64,000 nucleotides of DNA. It comes from Sipunculus nudus (taxonomy: Eukaryota; Annelida; Sipuncula; Golfingiida; Sipunculidae). Position 1 is the stretch's first letter. Each line of letters begins with the position of its first letter. Shown here in pieces: positions 46,701-58,261 of the stretch. The stretch spans positions 14,312,729 through 14,376,728 of the forward strand of contig CM049314.1 of assembly GCA_026874595.1 (NCBI GenBank), in the 5' to 3' direction. A program made the position numbers and the translations under genes. The notes beneath the pieces are model-generated. The model was not told the DNA's origin. It saw only the letters and a program-made list of their open reading frames with translations, and ran no database searches.

Positions 46701-49700
46701 CTTGTACATAAACTTTCTTCGACGATATCAATCTTTTATCAATGTCAGAATACAGTAACTGGAAAACATTTTGAAATGTACTTTCGGTTATTGTGCATCT
46801 GTAGTTCAATGCTATGTAATTTGCATTCTGGGTTAACATTTATACATCTTGGCACCAGACGGCGTTGAAAAACAACTGCAGCATTATCGTTAATACTCAT
46901 TTCAAAAGTTGTCATTTGTACCCGAGATACTTTTATTATAATGGCCACGATACAATTATGACAATATACCTGCTGTTCCATTCTTTGTCTTCTAATAACA
47001 CATGAAAACGTAGGATTAGATTATTCATCAATAACAATGGACCAGTGCTTCCATGATTATCTTAGTTACATTTTACAAAAATACAACGCAATTCTTTGAT
47101 TCAATGGCTTGAAGTGTCAGGCTTTTAGAAAAGCAAAATCATTTTAGAAAGATAAAGACTTTGATAAAAATTAAGAGCGTGGATATCGAAAGACTTTGTT
47201 GAGATAAGTAGACGTTATCAACCACAGGCACATTTCAAGCCTGAACAGAAACCTACATTGGTAGCTCTAAAATGGCTGACTACGGCTCACTTAAACCAGA
47301 ACAGCATAGTCATAAAAAAATCGTTATTAAATAAACCGCTGGATCTGTCCTCGTCACATGTTATGGTCCTTCTAACTGTCAAGCACAAGTCCCATAAAAA
47401 GCATCACTTAACGGCCAGAGCAATAAATCGAATTGATCGTATCTATTTTAAGTTCAGGATGAAGGTTGACACTGGAATACTCTTGAAGTCAATTATGTAA
47501 CAACTGTCACCTCAGATGTCATGGCCAATAGTTCTGTTTCTTATTTTGTTGTTATTCTGAGTTTTGGTCCATTATAGAATAAACTCACTCAAGGGTATAT
47601 TAAATTGCGATACGCTTTTAGAATATCTTATTTATGTTATGGTAAACATACTTTATATATTATAGTGATCTATGTTGCAATACAGACATCACATTACGTT
47701 CTGTGTTCTGCAAAGGGGACGTTGGTTCTCTTTTTGCTAAACATTACGAATATACACATTTTGATTATTTATTTATATATATATATATATTTATAAATAT
47801 ATATATATATTTATAAGTTGAATATTATAACATACCTTTAATATACAGAATATATGAAAAAATGTACATGGAATGCAGAGTCGTAGCCCTTGTTTTTCGT
47901 CTAACTGGAAGCCTTCTATCGCTTTTGTAATTGTATCATCCGGAAAACCTTCATAGCAGAGCTTACAAACAACCTTGATATAATCATTTCAAACTGGATA
48001 AAGGTTAACTATAAGATTCTTAAAGAACCTTGAAAAAAATTGTTCCATTTAGATTCTAGATCATGAACACTTCAGGACTTCTCCGTTCATCTTATATTTA
48101 GCATTCTGGATGTAAACCTAATCTATTAATGAAATTACTTTATCTGCGTCTGTTCAAATGTCATTCATTTAACGTCGCTTAATCTGATTTACTTGAGGCT
48201 AAATTCAATCATTCTGTTGCTTAAACAGACGCAATTTTAGCTTACTTTGGCTGAATCAAAGCCCGCATCGATGGCGATATATAATAATCTTTATGAAGTA
48301 GACAGCGTCAATGTGCGGGGTTTTGATTACAAGCTAAGCACCTGACGGGGCCAACAGCAATTATATCTAGGAAAATACGAGAAGAATTTGGTAAGACTTA
48401 TTATATTGCAAATCAGAGAAATATGCCGACCTGTGGGGTAAAAAATGTCTGTGGAATATTTTTGTTTTGGTGACGCCTTACTTAACTGCGTGGGCCGTTG
48501 CGGAAGATGGTTTTACAGGGAATCGAACCCATTCTTGAAATCTGTCAGATGTTCCTGAGTAAGACACTTTCCTTACAGCTCACAACTGATTTTAACGGAG
48601 GGCTCGCTGCAATCTAGGACAGGCATAAGATACATGGATCTTGGCGGCTGCGAAAGTGCCCCTGTTTAATACTTGTATAAAAAATATAGACATGCTTGAT
48701 ATCTGCTAATATGGCTATACCTAATATACAGAATTTTTCATGAGAAGAGCCCTGAATGGGGTTGGCAGTATAGTACCAGAAAGGGTTGTCCTTTCTATTA
48801 TTATCAGGATTAGATAAATATGACGTATGATTAAAATTAGCCCATCCGGCCAAGAATATCCGACAAAGTTGCATTTAAATAGGGCCTTCATGAGTTGTAA
48901 CGGGGGGCGTCCAAAAATTTGCACTGGAATGGCATGCAACCATCTATAATATTGGTTTGGACCCAGTCTTAATTGTGACAAAATGAATGCAAAAGGGAAT
49001 CGTCGTAATATCCATGTTTGGGATTTCGCAGTGAACCATTTTACATACCAACGCTTCAAGGTAAATGTAGTGATACATTTCTGAAAGGGTTTTATAATTT
49101 TCTCCAACAACCAAAGAAAAACTTCTTTCTAACCGTTGATAGAACTTGTCAGCAGACTTTCCAAGTACAGAGAATGAGAAATTTACATGAAGTGGTGATC
49201 TTTAAGTATTAAGTCCACATAAAAAAACTGAATCACGCAGAAAGATATAAAACACTGAAATGATAAAACTGACGCCGCTCGGAACTTATATTCTACCATA
49301 AAGTACGCAGTATATTTGGTTTAGACTACGATATATGCTGTATAATGGAAATCTAAAACATGGCGATCCCGGCCTTATTGAGGCCATTTAAGAAAACCCC
49401 CCGGGACATTCCCTCAGTTCGTCAGGCGCCGGGGGTGTTGGCGGCGCCAGCCTATACGGAGGACATTTATCGATAAGAGCTGGAGAGGAAAGTGACGTCC
49501 GTGTCTCTACAAGGACTGTAATTCTGATCGCCAAGGACGGGAACCGTCTCAAACAAGACGTAGTGATGAATCCATAGAATTTGTAGGGCCCATTCTTCTT
49601 GTGAACTCTGCCAAAGTTGCTCTGGAATCACCCAAGAGATCGGTCAGCAAATCAAGTCCGATAAGAAACTCCGCCGCCATAGATCCTTCATAAAGACCTG

Positions 49701-50102
49701 ATGTGACTTGTTAGAACTCAATCTTATCTTAAACCAAAGGAAGTGGGCTGATTAAACTCTGACAGAGACACAAGGCAAAACTTAGAGTGTTTTTTCCATC
49801 AATTGAATATAGCTCGGTGGTTAATACACGCATCGCGTGAGATGCAGCTATGAAAAGAGCCAGAAAAAATAACAAATCATACCCGCCTTCTCTTGGCATT
49901 CAAAAGCGATTAAATGTCATGAAAATCTACAATGAGAAGATAATTATCGGGTGTTTTTTAATTGTTTAGATTACCTTTCCTTTGTGAACTAGCTGTTTCT
50001 GGTCTCTTTATGTGTAGGGTTTCTTATCGTTGAGAGGGAAGGAGTACAACCCGGCGAATGTTTGTTATCCTAATAGTCCTTAGCTATTGTTGATGAAGAA
50101 TT

Positions 50103-50106
<4 letters not shown>
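43758..50106. other. No gene identified
   Basis: Mostly AT-rich. A GC-richer patch at about 49370-49720 stands out. A 129-codon minus-strand frame at 48721-49110 lacks any recognisable motif. Confidence 0.45.

Positions 50107-50148
<42 letters not shown>
50107..50148. repeat. (GA)n microsatellite
   Basis: 21 uninterrupted GA units. Confidence 0.97.
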
Positions 50149-50150
<2 letters not shown>

Positions 50151-51460
50151 CGTGTGGGTAAAGAAAATTAACGAGAATTTAACCAAAAAGATAGCGACAT
50201 TTTAAACTAACGAATAAACATGCATGTATGTGTTTTGATGTACTTGTTTGTTTTTGTTTATAAAAATATGTAGTTATTAAGTTTGTAATTTTTCGAAAGT
50301 AATCATCGACACGTTTTGCTTTGTTGATCCTGAGTTAAGTTGTAGGATACGTTTCTGACATCTCGGGTCGCATGCATGGGGCCTAATGTTTCTCCACTCT
50401 TATCTCCTCCTTTCTGTGTTGTTCTTTATACCTCCGCTAGGTGGCGCGGTATAATTTTTTTTTCTGGTCTGCTCGGATGGTTAGTTATGTGTTATCAACT
50501 TTACTCAGACCATTATAAAAGGATAAGTAAGCCTTGTGAATCAATTTAAATCTACATCCTAGTTATATTTGGTGTTGGCTCAATTAGCAGAGATTCTTAT
50601 TGGTCAACGTCCCATCTAAAATATAATTTTGTCCGCTAAACTTAGCTGATATAATAATGGTAACAAAGATCAGTGTTTAGAGCAGAATAATATAAACATA
50701 AACAACACAACAGTCAACTTAGGAATGACTCTGTGAACCATCTATATTCGATTTTACGGAACGTGTACCGTAGCCGGTTGGTACTACCGCCATATGTTCC
50801 CTTTGCAATATTTACATGAAAGCTCACATTTTGTATAATCTGGTAGAAAACTATACACGGGATTAAGTGGCAACCTAATATGACATTCATATTTTATGTT
50901 TATATTTTCTTAAATATAAACTTATATTCAAGTTTATATTTTCTTCTTTTGAACTCATGATCTGATGGGTCGGATGTGAGTTACCACATGTGATTTAGTT
51001 GGTTATCTGTTTGAGTGTTTACACTGTATCATCCAATCAGCAGCTGTCAAATGTTCCAAGTGACTAATGACCCCGACTATAAATATGAAAATAACTTTTT
51101 TAATTTATATTATTACAATACCTTTAACAGTGTGTACGGATTTTAATCTCTTGTAGAATAAAATAGGTTTAACCTCAGAGCTTTTCATTTATATTGCGCT
51201 TCAAAGTTGATAAGAAATATTCCCCAAACTAGATGGAACTGAGGTGTTAAAAATGTAATTGAAAAATAAAGATGTTTCATCAAAGTAACGTAATATATTG
51301 GTGTAAACACAATTCAAGGCTTAATTCAATGACCTATACACTAAGTTGCAGATCCATAACATTCATGTTTGACTCAAAAACCAAGAATGAATTTATGATA
51401 TCATGAGGAGGAATAACTTGGAAATGGCTACCATGATATTCAATTTAGGCCAAAATAAAA

Positions 51461-51770
51461 AAAAGGTATGGTTCTTAGGCACTTTTTTCAGAAATCAATG
51501 CGGGCGGGCGGTTTTTTTATTTTTAAATTTTTGGTATGTTTCGATAAAAATGTAAAATGATAAGGGAAAAGCATGATAATAACAGATTTATTTTGCTAAA
51601 CAAGTAAAAGTACTACATAACAAAGGAAAGTGTATGATTTAATCTTCTTGAAAGAAATGTCCGAGCGGCTGTAGCTCAAAATTGGTAACCTACTTTGGAA
51701 AATCAAAATAAAAATTTTTGATGCGGGGGTTTAAAATTGATGCGGGCGGTGCCTGAGAACCATACCTTTT
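51461..51770. mobile_element. MITE with 22 bp inverted ends
   Basis: 51461-51482 (AAAAGGTATGGTTCTTAGGC..) pairs with 51749-51770 with one mismatch. TGCGGGCGG motifs sit just inside both ends. Total 310 bp, no coding capacity. It interrupts or abuts the open frame that continues to its right on the minus strand. Confidence 0.7.
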
Positions 51771-51917
51771 ACTTTTTTTTGCCTTATTATTGCAATATTG
51801 GTCAAGCAATCCCATAAATCTATCCGTAGGAACCTGGAAATGGCGAGTTACGGAGTTATACAATGGCACCTTGCCATCGTCATCAAAGACACCCGACACC
51901 GGCCTCTGAGGTTACCC
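51690..51917 (-). other. Possible exon, unidentified
   Basis: After a candidate acceptor (GGTAACCTCAG|) the minus strand reads RPVSGVFDDDGKVPLYNSVT, then RHFQVPTDRFMGLLDQYCNN, before entering the MITE. Composition looks protein-like, but the frame runs into the transposon and no family is recognised. It could be a decayed gene or an uncharacterised exon. Confidence 0.25.
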
Positions 51918-52133
51918 TATGACATACTTGTTAAAAAGTCATACTTTAAAGCTTAATAAACACGCTTGTTAATCCTTATTCCACGAGAGACTGGACGGTG
52001 CTATAAAACTGCGTTTTATAGAGTCCTTGATTGGCTTCAAATGCTTATATTAAATGACGCCAATGTGTGATTGCGCAAAATAACTCACACACACATACAT
52101 ATATGTGTGTGTGTTGCTGATGCCGGCTTATAA

Positions 52134-52497
52134 TCACTGCGCTGAAACACGCAATCCAGAAGACAAAAAATATTCAGCATTACCAGAATCCTTTCCACAG
52201 CTGGTTTGCCCCAGTTCAATGAAATGAACAATACGTTTGTGTTCCTCATTAGCAAAGCTGGGGTTGTCAAGCGCACATAAATCAAACTCCAACAAAGCAT
52301 CTCGACATCGGGAGCATTCATCTTCAAGTTCATTAGCAGCAAAATCTGAAACATCCGGCTTAAATATAATTTGCCAGCAGCCTGAGCGTGGTTCGTAAAC
52401 GGCCCTGTCGTTATCTGGAGACAGGGATCCCTCAATAACTAAATGGTTAAAATGCAGCAAAGGCAGAGGAGTGGAGACCCGTGGGCCTTGGTGTAAC
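52134..52497 (-). other. Possible exon, unidentified (acidic, Cys-containing)
   Basis: A 121-codon open frame on the minus strand. It includes VIEGSLSPDNDRAVYEPRSG, DFAANELEDECSRCRDALLE and NEEHKRIVHFIELGQTSCGK. A candidate acceptor (ACCATTTAG|) lies before VIEG, and a weak donor (TCTG|GTAATG) at the end. The acidic, low-hydrophobic composition is more protein-like than that of neighbouring frames. No homologous family comes to mind. Confidence 0.3.
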
Positions 52498-53745
52498 TAA
52501 TTACTGCTAATGAGCAGTGCATTCTGGGTAATCAGCAGGCCTTTTCGATGAATTCGAGCTTCCATGTCAACCAGGGTATGATGTGTTCGGGTCCAATGAG
52601 CCAAAATTTCGTTCAATTTTTGTCGTTATACATAAATAAAATACGATTTTTGTCAGAGTAAAGTACCCGAAAACTTAGTGTCGATCGTCGCAAACAGGTG
52701 TCGCTAATGTGGAAGAACAAGTCTATAACAAACGTTACCATTTTATAGAGCCTGCTCCTTCCTCTTCCTTTTTCAAAGCATGTTATGTAATTTCCGTATA
52801 TTCTAAAATTCGTAGGATGGTACCCTGCTTCAGTACTAAACACCTGACTTATTAGCTAAAGAATATTGCTGGAACTGTCTAAATTGAACAACTGAATTTG
52901 TTATTTGAACGTTTAGCCTGGCGATATACTATGACAAGTACCACGTAGTGACGTAATAATTGTTACCATGGTATTAAGGCTTTCTCCGTTGGTGCAAAGA
53001 TAAAACAATGGTCATGAAACAGACTCCGTTTTATAACCAACAAGTAGCTATAAAATCAGGTATTTTTTTAACCATACTGTTTGAAGATGTAATTTTATTA
53101 CAATTCCTGTATTCTAACCGGGATGCATCTGAGAAGGAAGCAGTAAAGTTCCAATTTGTCCTATTTTACGTGGTAATTAGTTTAATAATGAAGGCTTTTC
53201 TTATCCATAAACAACATTAAATGTGTATCTAACTAATTAGCGGGCATTTATTACAGATTAACGGTTCTTCCTCTGTTAGAAGTGTTGGATATCTTACCCG
53301 GAGTTTATGATACAAATTAAGTATTTATCTAACTTTAAAACCGGCATCCTATGTACCGAGTATACCTGTGTTATATCGTGGTAATTTTAAGATCCGAAAT
53401 GTAAATTATTTGAGGGTTGTTTTAAACTCATTAAACACCAAGGCTGATGAAATAAAACAACGTTATGACGTCACATGGTGGTGAGGGGTCCTCTAACGCT
53501 GCCAGGCTGAATATAAAACGCCGACTTATATAATATATACAGTTCTTTTCTCAGGATCATTCATAATTGGTAGGCGCTGATAAGTCCTTCAACTTTTTTG
53601 GACATAATAATATTAGATAATTTTATAATAATATAATAATAATATTAAAATCAATGCCTAATATAAGTACAAAAATAAACCCTCATTTCAAAACTTTATA
53701 GATAATTAGATAATACTGTACATCTGTTTATGGCTATATACCTTA

Positions 53746-53747
<2 letters not shown>
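52498..53747. other. No gene identified
   Basis: Contains an X-box-like site (GTTACCATGGTA at 52962) next to a TGACGTAA half-CRE, and a CRE palindrome at 53466-53473. Confidence 0.45.
52962..52973. promoter_or_regulatory. X-box-like palindrome
   Basis: GTTACCATGGTA, with GTGACGTAA 14 bp upstream. Same CRE-then-X-box order as at 18894-18921. Confidence 0.3.

Positions 53748-53803
<56 letters not shown>
53748..53803. repeat. (TA)n microsatellite
   Basis: About 55 bp of TA with one interruption. Confidence 0.95.
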
Positions 53804-53804
<1 letters not shown>

Positions 53805-56800
53805 AAACAGGCATGAACGGAAATGCAGCTGTTACAGGACAAATTGTTACTCAAGTAAATGCTGAACTGAATGAAAAACGTTAAAAACTAAATAAAGTAA
53901 CATTTTAATTACCAGAAACTTGTTTTACCAAGAAGTTTTATAGAAACTTCTTGGTTTTACATATACATGCTCTGATGGCGTAAAGTTCTCAACAAGCAAC
54001 ATGCTGCTTATATTCTTAATGGTTAAGACTTCTGTATGAAATGCCTACATTGTGGTTGGTTCACCCGGACACGTTCAAGTGGTCACCAGCCATTACACTG
54101 GCATGGCCGGTCAAAGACAGTGTTCTAACAGCGCTACCTGTGTTAAATACGACCCGTGTCCACTTAGTGTGGGTTACCATTCTAGAAATCTAGATGTAAC
54201 ATGATAACAGAAGCCAACTCGTCACCAAAAGTATGGTGTATATTTATAAACACTGCCCTACCTTGTTGAAGTTTCCAACGAAGTCTACTTTAAGCGGTGC
54301 CCAATGCCGTAACTCCATTAATATTTGTGTATGCAAGCGTATAAAAGCATGCACGGGGCCGCAATAACGTTACATGCTGCCATCGACACGGTGGGTGAGT
54401 GTATGACTTCAGACCTGTCTATGGAGCCCACTCCAGTCGAGCCATTGATCTTGGGGGCTCGGCGTAACCAAGGGCGACCGGGGACAAGTTAGCTAAATAT
54501 TTAGTATATCGATCTGTGGGCTCCACTAGCATTGGTTGTGCGGTATACCAACTCTCAAGCGTGCGCGTTCCATGCGCGACATAATCCGCGAAAAAACCTT
54601 ACTTTTTATTATCATATATTTTAATGCCAATTTTTGGATGTTCATTTAAATATTCATCTCTGCAGAATGCCTAAATGCACGTTAAAAACGCCACGGGAAA
54701 AGGGAGTTTTAAAGTCGAGGATGGAATATGACGTGCAAAGTTATGTCCACTCACGGTAAAACTCATGAACGAGGTTTTAGTCTCAGCGTGCTTGTATACA
54801 GGTTACATGCACCACGGAAAAGGTAATTAAAGTCGGAACCACAGGACGTATGGAATTATGATATAAAATCGGTTTACTCATAAATCAACACGTCAAAAGA
54901 ATATATCATCCCAAATTGTAATGGTACTGATATCACGGAAGCTGCAGTCGATGTTGCGAGGAACACTATGACACGCGATCATATGTTCTGAATATTACTT
55001 ATTAATGTGGTCTGAATCGTGACATCCTTAAGGCACCATCCCGCCCCCCCCCCCCCCCCCAAATTTAAAATCACTACAAAAGTGTTTTCTTCTAGTACAT
55101 ATTAGACCCAATAAAGTTTCTTATATTTTATACCTCTTACAAGGTTCTATCTGATGGTATATGTAATTTTTAAAGGACATCAATTTTTATATGACATTTA
55201 AATATTTTTGAAAAATTAAATTCTTAAAAAAGGTAAACAATTTTTAGCGACCAGCAAGAATAACTCACTTATTATCTTGCTAATATCAAAATGCATGACA
55301 ATATCTCAAAACAGTTTTTTCCAATATCAAGTTATTTTCTAACTTAATATTGATTTATTTTTCCATTTTGATTCCATAAACAAAATTATATTCAAAATTT
55401 CCATATGAAATTCGCGGGAAAAGTGTTGTACATCGTAACTCGAGTTATTCATCAACAATGATATAATGAAAGCAGGCTGATATCCATAGTGTGTGTACGC
55501 AAACGGAACCGGAAGCTGGAAGAAACCATGTGACAAATTCTTTTTAACTTTGGCTAACAAGCTCACGTGTTAGTATTTGGGCAATTTTTTTTGTGAGCCT
55601 CGAGAATTAAGACATCCTTACAACCGCTTGAGTTTAATATGGAAGGGGAAAGTCTGGAGAAGAAAAAATGCTTAAAATCTAACATAGGCAAATATGAATC
55701 CTGACACTATAATTATGATAATAAAATCAACCAGTGATGGGATCCATCAGTGAACATATGGTCAGTAGCAGATTGGACACGATCCTCATAGCGATTAATG
55801 TGGTCGCTTAAGCTGTCTGGAGAATAAGACACTATACTGATCAGTATATGTTGGTATTTGGCAGGTCGTGGGGAAATGTATATCATGCGGGAAACCCACG
55901 TATGTGTATTGATGAAATGTTAGTATTCAAGCATCACAAACAAATACGAACACAGGAAGGAAGAGTAGTCATTCACCTGGTCATTAAGCCATCACTTAAA
56001 TGACTTGGTGTCTAAGGCAATTGTCAAAGGACTTACATCACAGAGACATATTTGTTTGCCATAACAATAACACGAAGCGAGCTCGGGCCTCGAGCCTACC
56101 AATTACCACTGCGCCCGCCTACACACGCCTTTCTTTTCATATACCCATTTAATACGCGAAGTAATTCTTGTGGGCGCCCTATTATTATTATGTTCGATAG
56201 TAACTGTATTAAGTTCATAAATAATGAAATGATGTAATTACATAATTACGTCTTAAAGAGGATTGTTGAGGTATAGGTCAATGGACTCTTCCAATTCCAA
56301 AACTTTTGGGCAAATTAAGTCAAATTCACAGCCTACAACCCTTAATGGATTTTCTATTTTTTAAATAGTTTTAAATGATGTAACTAGAAAACATGCACCA
56401 ATATTCTGGCTCACAAGAACCAAAGTATTACCAGAGTCTGGATCATTTTAGTATGTGGTATTCATAATATATAACCCTGAGAAATATCTGTCACGATTGA
56501 CCAACTCAACGTTTAAGGCTCAAAACCTCAAAAATGGATTAAACTAGGTAAACAAGATTAACATGTGCATAGTGCAGGCCCTGGACATTTAAACCCCATT
56601 TTGGAATTACACGATTAATATTACCATAAAATTTCAACGAAAATTAAAAATAAATCCATTTATAACGTCTATAACAATGCTGCTAACACACAAACCAACC
56701 AACAAAGACAAACACATAATGTTGGTATCTCTGTCGTCTAATACAAAATTCCATGCACCTTCGAATTATGCATTTTCATTGATCGTCATAAACCTATAAC

Positions 56801-56826
56801 TTACATACACAAACAGTCAGCTATAT
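53804..56826. other. No gene identified
   Basis: Includes a C-run of about 17 near 55043-55060. No open frame with coding character. Confidence 0.5.
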
Positions 56827-57000
56827 ACAGCGAAACCTCGAAAATACGACCACCGACGGGACCGCGATAAAGTGGCCGCATTTTATAAGTGTTCGTCTAA
56901 GAGAGGTCTGACATGATGAGTAAGACAGAATCGGGACCGTGAAAAGGTGGTATTTATTTAATGGTGGTCGCTAAAACCAGATGGTCGTTCGGTGAGGTTT

Positions 57001-57002
<2 letters not shown>
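56827..57002. mobile_element. Short MITE with inverted ends (mariner/pogo-like style)
   Basis: The left end AGCGAAACCTCGAAAATACG with GACCACC is matched in inverted, imperfect form on the right by GGTGGTCG..GGTCGTTCGGTGAGGTTTTACT. Such GAAACCTC ends are typical of small Tc1/mariner-pogo MITEs. TA target not firmly resolved. Confidence 0.5.

Positions 57003-57066
<64 letters not shown>
57003..57066. repeat. Compound (CT)n(AT)n microsatellite
   Basis: CT units at 57003-57040 followed directly by AT units to 57066, starting where the MITE ends. Confidence 0.95.
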
Positions 57067-57073
<7 letters not shown>

Positions 57074-57724
57074 AAATTAATGTATCGAAATGTAATCCTT
57101 GGTTCCTTCTTTCGAAAAAAAGATGGAAGGTATTATAAATAAGGAATTCGTTAGTAAGGAAAAGATGCTATTCATCTATTTTGATACGAAATATCAATAT
57201 ACAAACAAAAGTGTGAAAATAGACTAAAAACTCAGTGGTTAATACAAATTACACTGAAATACCTTCTGTAGAACCTTACTCTGATAATGATATTTATTTC
57301 TGGGAAAGATAAAAAAAAAAACCCAGACCGTGATCTTATAAGGATGATGGTGCTAAGAATGTCTCTTAATCCATACGTTACATCATGTCACCATGGTAAC
57401 ACGGGTGACCCATCCTCATTAAGAGTCTATTAAAATTAAACACGGATTTTAAATGATAAATCATAATTTCAATATTTTCTGGTTATAGGAATAGATGTCA
57501 TGAATAAAAGTATACATTCGGATTAAAAAGTTGATACTTTCTAAATTAACTTTCACTATATGTATCCCCCGTTCATTGCCATAAAAGTCACAGTCCCTTT
57601 ATAAGTCAAGCTTTGTCATGATCTCGCCGATTAGGGACAAAAGTACTGAAATTTGCAACCCTACAGAGGACACATGAGACAAAGCGTTAACATAAGCAAA
57701 GTTAAATGGCAAACCTGAATTCGC
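57067..57724. other. No gene identified
   Basis: AT-rich; carries the X-box at 57387-57400. Confidence 0.5.
57387..57400. promoter_or_regulatory. X-box palindrome (RFX-type)
   Basis: GTCACCATGGTAAC, a very good match to the RFX consensus. No gene is recognised nearby, so target unknown. Confidence 0.4.
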
Positions 57725-58260
57725 TTGTAAAGAACAAAAAACAAGTACACCGCAAGAGTGCATGATACACCTGCCATATGTCTTGTGACCTCTGACGTCA
57801 TTTATTTTGCACTGATTTTGTTGGGAATTTAATTCAGATGAGAAAGTTTATTGGTAAATATATACGAGTTTCATGAAAATTCATAAGATTTCTGTTAAGT
57901 CGTCACGGCGCCACCAAAGTCTGGGGGCTTCTGGCTTACTTAAATATGCATAGATTTTGCCGGGTATCGAGCCTGGGCGAGATATTGATTTGGTTAATAT
58001 TTTTGTTGAGTTTCATCAAAATCCATCACATTCAAGTTATCGCGGTGACACCACACAGAAACCTGGTGGCCAGTGACTTAATTTAATATTTATGAGATTG
58101 CCTACAATCGAACTCGAACAGGATAATGTAGTACAAGCCTAGATATACATGTTAAGAGTTTCATGAAAATCCATCGCGGCGACACTAAAAGTTAACAGAC
58201 GGACGGACCGTGGGTATAAAATAATATGTCCCGTCTAATTTAGACGGGCGTATAAACTAG
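57725..58260 (+). mobile_element. Helitron-type non-autonomous element with internal tandem units, intact 3' end
   Basis: Same family as 19809-20466: shared GCACC/ACACCGC start, CTTGTGACCTCTGACGTCAT, ATTCAGATGAGAAA, GAGTTTCATGAAAAT units repeated about three times, then TTAACAGACGGACGGACC. The 3' end has a perfect hairpin CCCGTCTA-ATT-TAGACGGG (58230-58248), eight bases, CTAG (58257-58260) and T. The 5' boundary is approximate. Confidence 0.75.
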
Positions 58261-58261
58261 T

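Noticed and set aside
48721-49110. 129-codon minus-strand frame
   Set aside because: No motif, no splice context, and composition like other AT-rich non-coding frames.
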